A stretch of 64,000 nucleotides of DNA, taken from positions 152,532 to 216,531 of the forward strand of contig NZ_QXTH01000010.1 in the NCBI RefSeq assembly GCF_003946865.1, written 5' to 3'. Below, piece after piece: positions 8,735 through 16,936 of this stretch. The DNA is from Antribacter gilvus (GTDB taxonomy: Bacteria; Actinomycetota; Actinomycetes; Actinomycetales; Cellulomonadaceae). The position numbers and the translations under genes are program-made. Under the pieces are notes generated by a model. It did not search any database. It was not told the origin of the DNA and saw nothing but the letters and a program-made list of their open reading frames with translations. The number at the start of each line of letters is the position of its first letter. The stretch's first letter is position 1.

Positions 8735-10159
8735 ATGTTCAAGAACGCCGAGGAGGCGATCGCCTTCACCCGCGACGAGGGGGTGGAGTTCGTCGATGTC
8801 CGGTTCATTGACCTGCCGGGCATCATGCAGCACTTCAACATCCCGACCGAGCAGTTCTCTGCGTCGTCCTTCACGGACGGCCTGATGTTCGACGGCTCGT
8901 CGATCCGTGGTTTCCAGGCGATCCACGAGTCCGACATGAAGCTCGTGCCGGACGTCACCACGGCCTTCGTGGACCCGTTCCGCAAGCGCAAGACGCTCGT
9001 CATGAACTTCTCGATCGTGGACCCGTTCACGGACGAGCCGTACTCCCGCGACCCGCGCAACATCGCCGCCAAGGCTGAGGCCTACCTCGCCTCCACCGGC
9101 ATCGCGGACACCGCGTTCTTCGCCCCCGAGGCCGAGTTCTACATCTTCGACGACGTGCGCTACTCCACGTCGGCGAACGAGAGCTTCTACAGCATCGACT
9201 CCGTCGAGGCCGTGTGGAACACCGGGCGCGACGAGGAGGGTGGCAACCTCGGGTACAAGACCCGTTACAAGGGCGGCTACTTCCCCGTCTCCCCGTCCGA
9301 CCGGTTCGCCGACCTGCGTGACGACATGGTCGCCTCGCTGACCCAGGTGGGTCTGGACGTCGAGCGCGCGCACCACGAGGTGGGCACCGCCGGCCAGCAG
9401 GAGATCAACTACCGCTTCAGCACGCTGCTCGCGGCGGCCGACGACCTGATGAAGTTCAAGTACGTCATCAAGAACGTCGCCTTCGAGGCCGGCAAGTCGG
9501 TCACGTTCATGCCGAAGCCGATCTTCGGCGACAACGGCTCGGGCATGCACTCGCACCAGTCGCTCTGGGCGAACGGCGAGCCGCTGTTCTACGACGAGAA
9601 GGGCTACGGCGGCCTGTCCGACATGGCCCGCTGGTACATCGGTGGCCTGCTCAAGCACGCCCCGTCGCTGCTGGCCTTCACCAACCCGTCGGTGAACTCG
9701 TACCACCGCCTGGTCCCCGGCTTCGAGGCCCCGGTCAACCTGGTCTACTCGGCCCGTAACCGCTCCGCCTGCATCCGTATCCCGGTCACGGGTACGTCGC
9801 CCAAGGCGAAGCGCATCGAGTTCCGCGTGCCCGACCCGTCGTCGAACCCGTACCTCGCGTTCTCCGCGATGCTGATGGCCGGCCTGGACGGCATCAAGAA
9901 CCGCATCGAGCCGGCCGCGCCGGTCGACAAGGACCTCTACGAGCTGCCCCCCGAGGAGCACGCGAACATCGCGCAGGTCCCCGGCTCGCTCGGCGAGGTG
10001 CTCGACCGCCTCGAGGAGGACCACGAGTACCTCACGCAGGGTGACGTGTTCACCGAGGACCTCATCGAGACGTGGATCGACTACAAGCGGACCAACGAGA
10101 TCGACCCGATCCGTCTGCGGCCGCACCCGCACGAGTTCGAGCTGTACTACGACATCTGA
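8735..10159 (+). CDS. glnA: Glutamine synthetase type I (GSI-beta), adenylylatable
   Basis: GlnA condenses ammonia and glutamate with ATP to make glutamine, as a cytoplasmic dodecamer. At 474 residues it has standard GSI length. Visible signatures are the [11 protein letters not shown]-terminal motif, the [13 protein letters not shown]-binding segment, the NRSACIRIP stretch and the [10 protein letters not shown] motif, whose Tyr (about residue 402) is the adenylylation site. The GlnE enzyme that would modify it is encoded at 30936-34214 in the same window. ATG at 8735 follows an AAGGAG ribosome-binding site at 8722-8727. Three GlnR-type boxes lie upstream and a perfect hairpin terminator follows, so it is probably monocistronic. 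Confidence 0.98.
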   Translation: MFKNAEEAIAFTRDEGVEFVDVRFIDLPGIMQHFNIPTEQFSASSFTDGLMFDGSSIRGFQAIHESDMKLVPDVTTAFVDPFRKRKTLVMNFSIVDPFTDEPYSRDPRNIAAKAEAYLASTGIADTAFFAPEAEFYIFDDVRYSTSANESFYSIDSVEAVWNTGRDEEGGNLGYKTRYKGGYFPVSPSDRFADLRDDMVASLTQVGLDVERAHHEVGTAGQQEINYRFSTLLAAADDLMKFKYVIKNVAFEAGKSVTFMPKPIFGDNGSGMHSHQSLWANGEPLFYDEKGYGGLSDMARWYIGGLLKHAPSLLAFTNPSVNSYHRLVPGFEAPVNLVYSARNRSACIRIPVTGTSPKAKRIEFRVPDPSSNPYLAFSAMLMAGLDGIKNRIEPAAPVDKDLYELPPEEHANIAQVPGSLGEVLDRLEEDHEYLTQGDVFTEDLIETWIDYKRTNEIDPIRLRPHPHEFELYYDI

Positions 10160-10184
10160 GTCGTAGCGCTCGGCCTCGCGGCTC

Positions 10185-10221
10185 GGAAGGCCCCGGAATC
10201 CTGTGGATTCCGGGGCCTTCC
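10185..10221 (+). terminator. glnA terminator hairpin
   Basis: A perfect 17-bp inverted repeat (10185-10201 with 10205-10221) closes on a 3-nt loop 25 nt after the glnA stop. There is only a weak downstream T tract, as is common in high-GC actinobacteria. Confidence 0.85.
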
Positions 10222-10274
10222 CGTGTGTCGGTGGTCGCGGGTCCCGGAGGGGCCGCTGGCGTTGCGGGCCGCGG

Positions 10275-10329
10275 CGACCAGGTAGCTGTTCCCCCTCTGA
10301 GCGTCAGACGGGGAACAGCTACCTGGTCG
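10275..10329. repeat. Dispersed hairpin repeat, copy 1
   Basis: Perfect 20-bp arms (10275-10294 and 10310-10329) enclose a 15-nt loop that itself contains TCTGA-GCG-TCAGA, so the whole unit can form a long cruciform. The 20-nt core TGAGCGTCAGACGGGGAACA recurs unchanged in the copy at 16856-16918. The unit directly abuts the stop codon of the DUF4304-like gene, which it may terminate, and it marks the left edge of the accessory patch. Confidence 0.8.
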
Positions 10330-10875
10330 TCAGCCTTGAGATCCACCCTCGGATGCCGAGCCCCGGCTCAGCTCAGTCTTGTAATCGTCGATCCAGCGTT
10401 GCTCGCACCATGCGTTCTCGCCGTCGCGTCGGATCGCCGCCAGAACCTTCTGCGGGGTGAGGCAGCTCGACAGACTCGGCAGGTGTTCGACAAGTGCGGC
10501 GCCGATCTGCCGGAGCTGCGCGTCGGCGGTGTCATCGCCCAAGACATCGCTCGGCGGGCGTCCGAGGTTGTGCGGCACGTATCGGTAACCAGTCGTCAGC
10601 CGCTCGGTCTGTGACGGCTTGATCTTGACCGGATACTCGCTCGGTGACCCCGACCTGGGGGCGGGTTGGCGGCCCTTGAAATCCCGCAAGCAACTGTGTC
10701 CGACGACGAGTGTCAGCTCGAACGGCCAGACGTTACGCAGTTCGGTGCGAAGGAGCGCGGCTCTGAGTCCGTCACGTTCGAACCACAACCGCTTGCCCCA
10801 TCGTTCGAAGCCGACTGCTCGCGCGGGCTCCGCCACATGCTGGGAGAAGAGCGACTCAAAGGCATCGGCCATCAC
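10330..10875 (-). CDS. DUF4304-like hypothetical protein
   Basis: The 181-residue protein opens with FESLFSQHVAEPARAVGF and continues with a WFERDGLRAALLRTELR segment, resembling the small DUF4304 family, whose members often sit among toxin/immunity or orphan accessory genes. No signal peptide, membrane helix or catalytic motif can be seen; it is probably cytoplasmic. Two Met codons at the start make either usable. It begins the accessory patch that follows the glnA terminator and is read against glnA. Codon use is a little less GC-extreme than in the core genes. The function is unknown and the family assignment is tentative. Confidence 0.6.
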   Translation of the reverse strand: MMADAFESLFSQHVAEPARAVGFERWGKRLWFERDGLRAALLRTELRNVWPFELTLVVGHSCLRDFKGRQPAPRSGSPSEYPVKIKPSQTERLTTGYRYVPHNLGRPPSDVLGDDTADAQLRQIGAALVEHLPSLSSCLTPQKVLAAIRRDGENAWCEQRWIDDYKTELSRGSASEGGSQG

Positions 10876-10926
10876 GGTCCGATCTTCGCATCCGCACCGT
10901 CCCGGCCGGGACTCGACCGCGCTCCC

Positions 10927-11109
10927 TCATGCCCACCCTTTCCACCGTCCCCGCAGCTTTTCCCGGGCCGCGTTGCGGACCTTCTTCGCCGTGCCGTGCT
11001 CGGAGAGGTCTCTCAGGACGAGGTCCGACGACGCCCGCTCCACCAGGCGACGCTGGCACCACAGCGTCGCACCGGGCAGGTCCTCCACGATCCGACGAGG
11101 GCTCTCCAC
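10927..11109 (-). CDS. Small hypothetical protein or remnant
   Basis: A short frame (GTG at 11107-11109, about 60 residues) runs into the DUF4304-like gene on the same strand, ending 51 nt before it. The predicted peptide is basic and helical, with a RDLSEHGTAKKVRNAAREK stretch. Third-position G/C bias is moderate, and I do not recognise a family. The frame stays open further upstream to 11361, but there it overlaps what looks like better coding sequence on the plus strand. It may be a gene remnant in a scrambled stretch. Confidence 0.3.
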   Translation of the reverse strand: MESPRRIVEDLPGATLWCQRRLVERASSDLVLRDLSEHGTAKKVRNAAREKLRGRWKGWA

Positions 11110-11130
11110 GACCTCGCGGATCAGTCTCCA

Positions 11131-11382
11131 CTCCCGCAAGCGACGCTCAGCAAAGTCACGATCGTCGCCCGGCAGCAGAAGATCGACCCACCCTTGGCCG
11201 ACATTCCGAACGGTCCCGTCGCTCAGGAGCTCGCCGTGACCGACAGCGACGGCACGTTCTACGGCTCGATCATCATGCTCGCTTTCGATGGCGTGCTCGC
11301 CTACCTCGACTACCACACCTGGGACGACCGGCCGCTGACTGGGCTCCCGCCGGTCGAGCATCTCTCGATCGTCTCGCGATAA
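11131..11382 (+). pseudogene. C-terminal fragment of a small orphan protein
   Basis: From about 11131 the plus strand shows good third-position G/C bias and a protein-like sequence. It includes GTFYGSIIMLAFDGVLAYL and a DYHTWDDRPLTGLPPVE tail, resembling the end of a family of small actinobacterial orphan proteins that finish in a WxxDEPPxxxP-like motif. The frame stays open well upstream (to 10666), but there it overlaps genes on the other strand and the sequence no longer looks coding. No start codon with a ribosome-binding site is evident. I read this as the remaining 3' part of a disrupted gene; a true short gene cannot be excluded. Confidence 0.4.
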
Positions 11383-11525
11383 GCCGTCTGCCTCCGCGAG
11401 CGCCGGCTCTCCCAGCCGACCGGAACCATGGCTATCCTGTCGGAAATGCTCCGTCAGGGCTGGAGCGCCCGCAGTCCGACTTTCTACCGACCCCCTCGCC
11501 CTGCGTGGTCGGTGAGGAGTCTGCC

Positions 11526-12485
11526 GTGCGTTCGCCCACCTTCAGTTCTGAGCCGGCCATCCTGGCGCAGGGCCTCAGCAAGCAATATGACTTCTACCGG
11601 CAACCGCAAGGGCTCCGCGGCGCCCTCCGCAGTCTGATCAGCCGAGAGCTCACCAGCGTCCGGGCCGTCGTCGGCCTCGACCTCACCGTTGAGCGCGGTG
11701 AGATCATCGGCCTGCTTGGGCCGAACGGCGCCGGCAAGACCACCATCGTCAAGATGATGAGCGGCCTGCTGGAGCCCAGCACCGGTCAGCTCCGCGTGTG
11801 CGGGTATCGACCGGCGGCTCGCTCTTACCCGTTCCTGTCGCAGATCTCGGTGATCTTCGGCCAGAAAGCGATGCTCTGGTGGGACGTGTCGACCCGTGAG
11901 TCGCTGAAGATCCACCGCAGCATGTACGAGATTCCGCGGGACGAGTTCGCTGCGACCGTCGGCGAGCTCGGTGAGCTGCTGGGTATCACCGAGATCCTGG
12001 ACACGCCGGTACGCAACCTGTCCCTCGGCCAGCGGATGCGATGCGAGCTGGCGCTGGCATTGCTGCACCGGCCGACGCTGCTGTTCGCCGACGAGCCGAC
12101 CATCGGGCTGGACGTCCAGGCGAAGCTCGTGGTGCGCACCCTCTTCCGTGAGATCAACCGAGCCTTCGGCACCACGATCGTGCTGACCAGCCACGACATG
12201 AGCGACGTCGAGGCGCTGGCCGAACGAGTCGTCATCGTCACCGGAGGACGGGCAACATTTGACGGCGACCTCGCCGGTCTGCGGGCGCGAGCCAATCTGC
12301 AGAAGGCGGCGGTGTTCACCTACCACGACGGCCGCGTGGAACGGGTGCCGCTCGGTCACGAGGCGATCGGTGCGCTGGTCCAGGCCGCGGCGCAGTCCGG
12401 TGAGCTGGTCGACTTCCGCGTCGTCGAGCCGGGGCTCGACGAGGTCATGTCCAAGGTGTTCAGCGAGAGACCGGTGCGGTCGTGA
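11526..12485 (+). CDS. ABC-2 transporter ATP-binding protein (COG4586-like)
   Basis: The 319-residue nucleotide-binding subunit has all standard motifs: Walker A GPNGAGKTT, signature LSLGQRMR, Walker B LLFADEP and the switch His in LTSHDM. The N-terminal QYDFYRQPQGLRGALRSL insert and the QISVIFGQKAMLWWD segment are typical of the COG4586 group, which pairs with COG4587/COG3694 permeases. The GTG start at 11526 follows a GAGGAG ribosome-binding site (11513-11518) with normal spacing. It overlaps the first permease by 4 nt, so the three genes form one exporter operon. The group's substrate is unknown; multidrug or lipid export is possible. The operon lies between the paired hairpin repeats, suggesting acquisition. 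Confidence 0.9.
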   Translation: MRSPTFSSEPAILAQGLSKQYDFYRQPQGLRGALRSLISRELTSVRAVVGLDLTVERGEIIGLLGPNGAGKTTIVKMMSGLLEPSTGQLRVCGYRPAARSYPFLSQISVIFGQKAMLWWDVSTRESLKIHRSMYEIPRDEFAATVGELGELLGITEILDTPVRNLSLGQRMRCELALALLHRPTLLFADEPTIGLDVQAKLVVRTLFREINRAFGTTIVLTSHDMSDVEALAERVVIVTGGRATFDGDLAGLRARANLQKAAVFTYHDGRVERVPLGHEAIGALVQAAAQSGELVDFRVVEPGLDEVMSKVFSERPVRS

Positions 12486-13297
12486 GCACGCACGCCGCAC
12501 GGCGTACCGGCTCGGTGTTCTGTGGCCTGCTGCGCCAGGAGCTCCAGACGATCGCGCAGTACCGCTGGTGGCTGGTGGCCATGCAGGCGAGCGTCGTCGT
12601 CGTGCCCCTGATCTCGCTGCTGGTGTGGCGCGGGGCGATGGCGAACGGTGCCGAGCCACCGGTCACCCGCGACTACCTGACCACCTATCTCGTCCTGGTC
12701 AGCGTGGTCACCATGCTGACGTCGAGCTGGACGGCGAGATTCCTGGCCGAGAGCATCCGTCTCGGGCACCTGAACGCCTGGCTGGTCCGCCCTTGCTCCA
12801 CGCACCTGGTCGCGGTGACCAACAACGTGTCCGAGAAGCTCGCCAAGCTCGCCACGCTGCTGCCACTGATCGTCGTCCTGGCGGTCCCCTACCACCGCGA
12901 CCTCGAGCTGCCCGCACATCCCGGACGCTGGCTGCTGTTCCTCTGGGCGCTGGCCCTGGGCGCCACGATGATGTTCTGCTTCGACGTCATCGTCGGCTCG
13001 CTGGCCTTCTGGTGGGACGACGTCGCGGCAGTGGACCGCTTCCGCCAGCTGGCCGCCGCCTTCCTGTCGGGGGCGCTGATCCCGCTCTCGGTCATGCCGA
13101 CGGCGTGGGGACCGTTCCTGCAGGTCCAGCCCTTCGGATACGCGGTGGCGTTCCCCATCCAGACGCTGCTCGCGCCGGACGCCGCCACGCTGTGGACCGG
13201 GCTGGCGATGCAGGCCGCCTGGGTCCTTCTCGCGCTGGTCGCCGCCCGATTCGTCTGGGTCCGTGGCCTGCGCCGGTACAGCGGGGCCGGCGCATGA
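12482..13297 (+). CDS. ABC-2 family permease, first subunit (COG4587-like)
   Basis: A 271-residue integral membrane protein with about six hydrophobic helices. The first lies at roughly residues 35-55 (WWLVAMQASVVVVPLISLLV), and the last before the basic C-terminus. The LNAWLVRPCSTHLVAVTNNV segment matches the cytoplasmic loop conserved in the uncharacterised ABC2_membrane_6 permeases. It starts inside the ATPase stop (ATPase ends at 12485) and its own TGA overlaps the next ATG. With the ATPase and the second permease it builds a heteromeric exporter. Nothing in the sequence identifies the cargo. Confidence 0.87.
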   Translation: MSTHAARRTGSVFCGLLRQELQTIAQYRWWLVAMQASVVVVPLISLLVWRGAMANGAEPPVTRDYLTTYLVLVSVVTMLTSSWTARFLAESIRLGHLNAWLVRPCSTHLVAVTNNVSEKLAKLATLLPLIVVLAVPYHRDLELPAHPGRWLLFLWALALGATMMFCFDVIVGSLAFWWDDVAAVDRFRQLAAAFLSGALIPLSVMPTAWGPFLQVQPFGYAVAFPIQTLLAPDAATLWTGLAMQAAWVLLALVAARFVWVRGLRRYSGAGA

Positions 13298-14088
13298 ACC
13301 AGCGGACCGTACGCGTCACCGTCCTGGTCTGGCTGAAGCTGTTCCGGCAGGCCGTCATGCGGGATCTCCAGTTCCGCTCGCAGGCGTGGCTCCACCTGTT
13401 CGCCGGCATCGGCGAGCTGGCCGTCGGGATCCTCCCGGTGCTCATCCTGACCAGCTACGCCGGGTCGGACTCGGCTCTCCAACAGGCTGCTGTCCTCACG
13501 GTCGGCGTCTTCGCTCTCACCACCGGGCTGATGGACTGCTTCGTGACGCCCGGCCTTCGCCGGTTCGACACGGCGGTCCGCAAGGGTGAGCTGGACCTCG
13601 CGCTCGTCCGGCCCGTGCCGACGTTCTTCTACGCAGTGCTGCGCTGGATCCAGCCCACCGAGCTCGCGCGGTGCGTGAGCGGGACCGCCATCCTGATCGT
13701 CGCCGCTTCCACCTTCGACCTCGGACTGGGGCCCGAGGCCGTACTGGCCATGATCGTCTGGGCCGTCGCCGGGACCGTCGCCTACTGCGCCTTCTGGACC
13801 GACCTGACCCTGCTCGCCTTCTGGGTGCGCTCGATCGAGCCGGTCAACGACCTGGCCGCCGCCTGGCGCGTGGCCGGCCAGTACCCGCGCCAGTTCTTCC
13901 CCCGAACAGTGCAGATCATTCTGGTCTCGTTCGCGCCCGCCGCGTTGATCGGCTCGTTCCCCGCCGAGCAGCTCCTGGATCCGACGGCGGCGCTCCTGCT
14001 GGCCCCGGTCGTCGTCCTGGTCTCGTGTTCGTTCACCGCGCTCATCTGGCGGTATGGGCTGGCCCGGTACAACAGCGCAAGCAGTTGA
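13294..14088 (+). CDS. ABC-2 family permease, second subunit (COG3694-like)
   Basis: The 264-residue membrane protein has about six hydrophobic helices and the RRFDTAVRKGELDLALVRP loop, the counterpart of the LVRP loop in the first permease; this duplication of the motif is characteristic of paired COG4587/COG3694 subunits. ATG at 13294 overlaps the previous stop by 4 nt. It ends the exporter operon; the following 80 nt show no clear terminator. Cargo is unknown. Confidence 0.87.
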   Translation: MNQRTVRVTVLVWLKLFRQAVMRDLQFRSQAWLHLFAGIGELAVGILPVLILTSYAGSDSALQQAAVLTVGVFALTTGLMDCFVTPGLRRFDTAVRKGELDLALVRPVPTFFYAVLRWIQPTELARCVSGTAILIVAASTFDLGLGPEAVLAMIVWAVAGTVAYCAFWTDLTLLAFWVRSIEPVNDLAAAWRVAGQYPRQFFPRTVQIILVSFAPAALIGSFPAEQLLDPTAALLLAPVVVLVSCSFTALIWRYGLARYNSASS

Positions 14089-14169
14089 GGCTCTTGGCGG
14101 ATTCTCGCGATCCCCGGAGCGGTCACCGTGCCGATGTGGCGGGCGGCAGATTCGACAGCGCCACCGACG

Positions 14170-14518
14170 TCAACCGGCCGCGTGTAGCAGTTCCCTCATC
14201 GAGAGCACGACGGCGTCTGCTCCGGCGTCGCGCAGGGCTGTGGCGCGTTCGGGGTGCTTGGCGTACCGACCGCGCGTCTGCCGACTGCTCGGGCGACCTG
14301 CATGTCCGTCACGGTGTCTCCGATGAGCACCGTGTCGGTGGCGTCGAGGTTGAGGACGTCGAGGCGGCCTCGACCACGAGGGGGTGGGGCTTCATCAGGT
14401 TAGGTCGATAGCACGAGCGGCCCAGGATCGCGACCACCAGCTTGTCCAGATCCCACCGGTCCAGGTAGGCCTGGATAGCTTCCGAGGCGTTGCGCTGGTT
14501 ACCCGTTCGAGCACTCAT
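14170..14518 (-). pseudogene. Frameshifted HAD-family phosphatase remnant
   Basis: Read on the minus strand, three successive frames together give the C-terminal half of a HAD hydrolase. The first is AIQAYLDRWDLDKLVVAILG with RPNLMKPHPLVVEAA, ending with the conserved Lys-Pro of motif III. A shifted frame then gives VLIGDTVTDMQVARA, which is the HAD motif IV. A third frame gives YAKHPERATALRDAGADAVV and a closing SMRELLHAAG with a stop at 14170-14172. The N-terminal nucleophile motif DxD is absent. The ATG at 14516-14518 overlaps the preceding gene's stop, so it may once have been translationally coupled. Two frameshifts and the missing N-terminus make activity implausible; sequencing error could explain the shifts but not the missing N-terminus. 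Confidence 0.75.
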
Positions 14519-15504
14519 CGCCCTCTTCTCGTCGGCTCGTACCAAGCCCATGCGGGCCCCGCTACCGCCGGAAGACTGGTGTACTCAGCGTCGATCGCAC
14601 GAACCTGCGCAGACCATGTCGACGGCGGCTGCTGCAGCGTGGCCACAACCTCGTCGACCAGGTCTGTAAGACGCCGTCCTTCGATCGTGAAGTGCAAAAA
14701 CACCTGGTAGGCATGGTCGGCGGTCACGAGCCCCACCCGATACACCGACGGATCGTCGTAGGTAGGTGCCGCCCACTGCGCCACGAGGCCGGAATCGGCG
14801 AGCGCCTCGACGCCCACCCGCTCGAGAACGAGCCTTTCGGCCGTCTCCTTGTCCGTCTCCCAGGACAGGTCGGCAGCCGCCCGGGCGACCTCGGCGTCGT
14901 AGTGCGCAGCGTCGAAAGTCACGCCGAGGCTTACCGGTGCCTCCTTGAACCAGTCCCAGTGCACCACGTCACCGTCCCGCCGGATCCGGACATCTGTGGC
15001 CCCACAGCCGTAGAAGCCGCACTCACACCGAGCGATCGGAACCATCGCGGCCTCGGACGTCGCAACGAGGCGGTTCACAGGGATCAGGAGGTCCTTCGGC
15101 CCCAGGCCCAGCCCCGCACCGAGGGATGTCATCTCAATGCCGTCGATGTACACCTCAACCGCAAAGTCGCCGTCCGTGTCGGCGGGCACCACCTGGAGTC
15201 GGATCGAATCCGCCCTCCGGCGTGGCACCTCCGAGCCGTCGTCGTATACAGCGACTGGCGGTGCGATCGTGCCGAGCGACGGCAGTGCGAACTCGGCGAC
15301 GACCACGTCGACCAGGTCTCGAAGCTCGTCTCTGTCGTCAGGGGGCGCCATCGCCAGCTTGCGTAGCGAAGCGGAGTCCAAACCATCCGCGAGGGCCTGG
15401 GCTGCGGCATTCACCAGGACCTGGTTCTCTGTGGCCGGCTCTGTCGACCACCGCGTCGCGGTGTCATAGAACTGCACACGGGATGACTGAGGTCCGCTCT
15501 TCAC
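14515..15504 (-). CDS. Hypothetical protein with a CxCxxxxCG motif
   Basis: A 329-residue protein that I do not recognise. It is acidic, without signal peptide or membrane helix, so it is probably cytoplasmic. A central ARCECGFYGCGATD segment with three closely spaced Cys could bind a metal. After it comes a VHWDWFKEAPVSLGVTFDAAHYDAEVA stretch (shown here only in part: VHWDWFKEAP), similar to segments in actinobacterial orphan proteins of toxin-immunity neighbourhoods. The C-terminal third resembles a small immunity-like alpha/beta domain. The stop overlaps the ATG of the HAD remnant. Codon use is ordinary for the genome. No function can be assigned. Confidence 0.7.
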   Translation of the reverse strand: MKSGPQSSRVQFYDTATRWSTEPATENQVLVNAAAQALADGLDSASLRKLAMAPPDDRDELRDLVDVVVAEFALPSLGTIAPPVAVYDDGSEVPRRRADSIRLQVVPADTDGDFAVEVYIDGIEMTSLGAGLGLGPKDLLIPVNRLVATSEAAMVPIARCECGFYGCGATDVRIRRDGDVVHWDWFKEAPVSLGVTFDAAHYDAEVARAAADLSWETDKETAERLVLERVGVEALADSGLVAQWAAPTYDDPSVYRVGLVTADHAYQVFLHFTIEGRRLTDLVDEVVATLQQPPSTWSAQVRAIDAEYTSLPAVAGPAWAWYEPTRRGR

Positions 15505-15528
15505 ATAGCCATTGTCGGGGTCTCGCCG

Positions 15529-15888
15529 TCAGCCGGGACCGCCGGGATGCGACAGATCATAGGCTCGGGAGACCTTCTGGGGAACGACCATGCGCCACGC
15601 GTCGACGACCAGCTCGCGAGCCTCGGTCCGGTCGAGTGACCGCAGGTCGGCGTGGACCCAGTTGAAGCGCAGGTCCGACTCCGACGGCAACTGAAACTTG
15701 TGCGGCTCGCTCGCCACCAGCGCCGCCCGCTCCTCCTTGGGGAACGCGAAGCCCATCACGCGCTCGTCGAGTGAGAATGCCACGTAGACGATCTGCTTGA
15801 CGCGGAACTTCAACCTGCCGCGTACGTACACCTCGTACGAACGCTCCAGCTCGGCACCCAGGGGCCGAACGTCCTCGATCAAGGCCAT
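15529..15888 (-). CDS. MmcQ/YjbR-like protein
   Basis: The 119-residue protein matches the MmcQ/YjbR fold family (CyaY-like, often called DNA-binding). It shows a VYVAFSLDERVMGFAFPKEE segment, a FNWVHADLRSLD stretch and the closing AWRMVVPQKVSRAY helix. Family members are small cytoplasmic proteins without a settled function. ATG at 15886-15888 is the first sensible start; the frame stays open further upstream but the extra residues are Arg/Cys-rich and look non-coding. It lies 24 nt downstream of the hypothetical gene's start region in the same direction, and divergent from the hydrolase-like gene. Confidence 0.75.
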   Translation of the reverse strand: MALIEDVRPLGAELERSYEVYVRGRLKFRVKQIVYVAFSLDERVMGFAFPKEERAALVASEPHKFQLPSESDLRFNWVHADLRSLDRTEARELVVDAWRMVVPQKVSRAYDLSHPGGPG

Positions 15889-15965
15889 GGTCAGAATCCG
15901 ATGTCCGCTCCCTGTACAACACGTACACAGGGTCGACCGCGACGACGGCCCGGACTCATCGGCCG

Positions 15966-16850
15966 ATGAGTCCTGCCATGTCACACGGTCTCCCAGATAT
16001 GGAGACACTACTTCCGGTCGGCGACATCGAGCTGTGCGTCGACACCGTCGGCTCGCCAACTGACATACCACTGCTGCTGATCGGCACCACCGTCGCCTCC
16101 TGGGACGACACGTTCGTGGAGCGGCTCACCGGCCGGTTCGTCATCCGCTACGACCTGCGGGACGCCGGCCGATCGACCACAGTCGACCCCGACTCGCCCG
16201 GTTATTCGCTGCGCGACCTCGTCACCGACGCCGCCGGTGTGCTCGACGGGCTCGGCGTCGCCCGCGCACACGTCGTGGGCATGGCGACCGGTGGATTCAT
16301 CGCACAGCTCCTGGCACTGGACCACCCGTCCCGGGTCGCCTCTCTCGTGCTGATCGGCGCCCGTCCGGTCGCGCCCGGCCCGGTCGACGACGACCTGCCC
16401 GAGCATGCCCCGGAAATCCTTCACTACTTCGGCAGCGCTCCCCCGGTCGACTGGACCGATCGCACGTCGATCCTTGACGGCGCAGTGGCCGGGGCCCGCG
16501 CGTTCTCGGGCTCGCCCCAGTTCGACGCGACGGAAGCCCGCGCCCACGCGGCCGGTGTCCTCGATCGCTCGGGTCCGCACCCGGCGTCGGCGCGCAACGG
16601 CCTCCTGAGCACGGTGTTCTCGGCGCTGGACTGCACGCCACGCTGGCGCGAGCGGCTCCCCGAGGTCATCGCACCGACGCTGGTGGTCCACGGCGCAGCC
16701 GACCCGTTCTTCCCGGTGGGCAACGCGCAGGCGCTGGCAGACGAGATCCCCGGCGCAACCCTGCTGGTCCTCGACGAGGTCGGCGCGGAGCTCCCCAGCC
16801 GGGTCCACGCGGAGGTGGCCGCGGCAGTGCTCGCGCACACGGCGCGGTAG
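15966..16850 (+). CDS. Alpha/beta-hydrolase-fold protein lacking Ser and His (pseudoenzyme)
   Basis: The 294-residue protein aligns clearly with RdmC/aclacinomycin-methylesterase-like alpha/beta hydrolases: a LIGTTVASWDD oxyanion region, an RYDLRDAGRST strand, a VVGMATGGFIAQ nucleophile elbow, and the VVHGAADPFFPV acid loop. At the elbow the usual GxSxGG reads GMATGG, so the nucleophile Ser is Ala. Near the C-terminus the usual GHxLP reads GAELP, so the catalytic His is also Ala. Only the Asp remains. Length and fold are otherwise complete, which argues for a retained non-catalytic role rather than decay. Start codons at 15966, 15978 or 15999 are all possible. The second hairpin repeat follows directly. 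Confidence 0.85.
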   Translation: MSPAMSHGLPDMETLLPVGDIELCVDTVGSPTDIPLLLIGTTVASWDDTFVERLTGRFVIRYDLRDAGRSTTVDPDSPGYSLRDLVTDAAGVLDGLGVARAHVVGMATGGFIAQLLALDHPSRVASLVLIGARPVAPGPVDDDLPEHAPEILHYFGSAPPVDWTDRTSILDGAVAGARAFSGSPQFDATEARAHAAGVLDRSGPHPASARNGLLSTVFSALDCTPRWRERLPEVIAPTLVVHGAADPFFPVGNAQALADEIPGATLLVLDEVGAELPSRVHAEVAAAVLAHTAR

Positions 16851-16855
16851 GTACC

Positions 16856-16918
16856 CCGGCGACCAGGACGGTGTTCCCCCATTGAGCGTCAGACGGGGAA
16901 CAACTTCCTGGTCGCCGG
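16856..16918. repeat. Dispersed hairpin repeat, copy 2
   Basis: Arms of 24 bp (16856-16879 and 16895-16918) pair with two mismatches around a 15-nt loop. The 20-nt core TGAGCGTCAGACGGGGAACA and the outer GACCAGG/CCTGGTC ends are the same as in the copy at 10275-10329. The unit sits between two converging genes (stops at 16850 and 16937) and could terminate both. Together the two copies bracket the accessory patch. Confidence 0.8.
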
Positions 16919-16936
16919 TGGCGCTTACTCGCGGAC

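Noticed and set aside
10327..16918. Attachment sites of an integrative element
   Set aside because: The flanking units are hairpin repeats, not direct repeats next to a tRNA gene, and no integrase or excisionase is visible.
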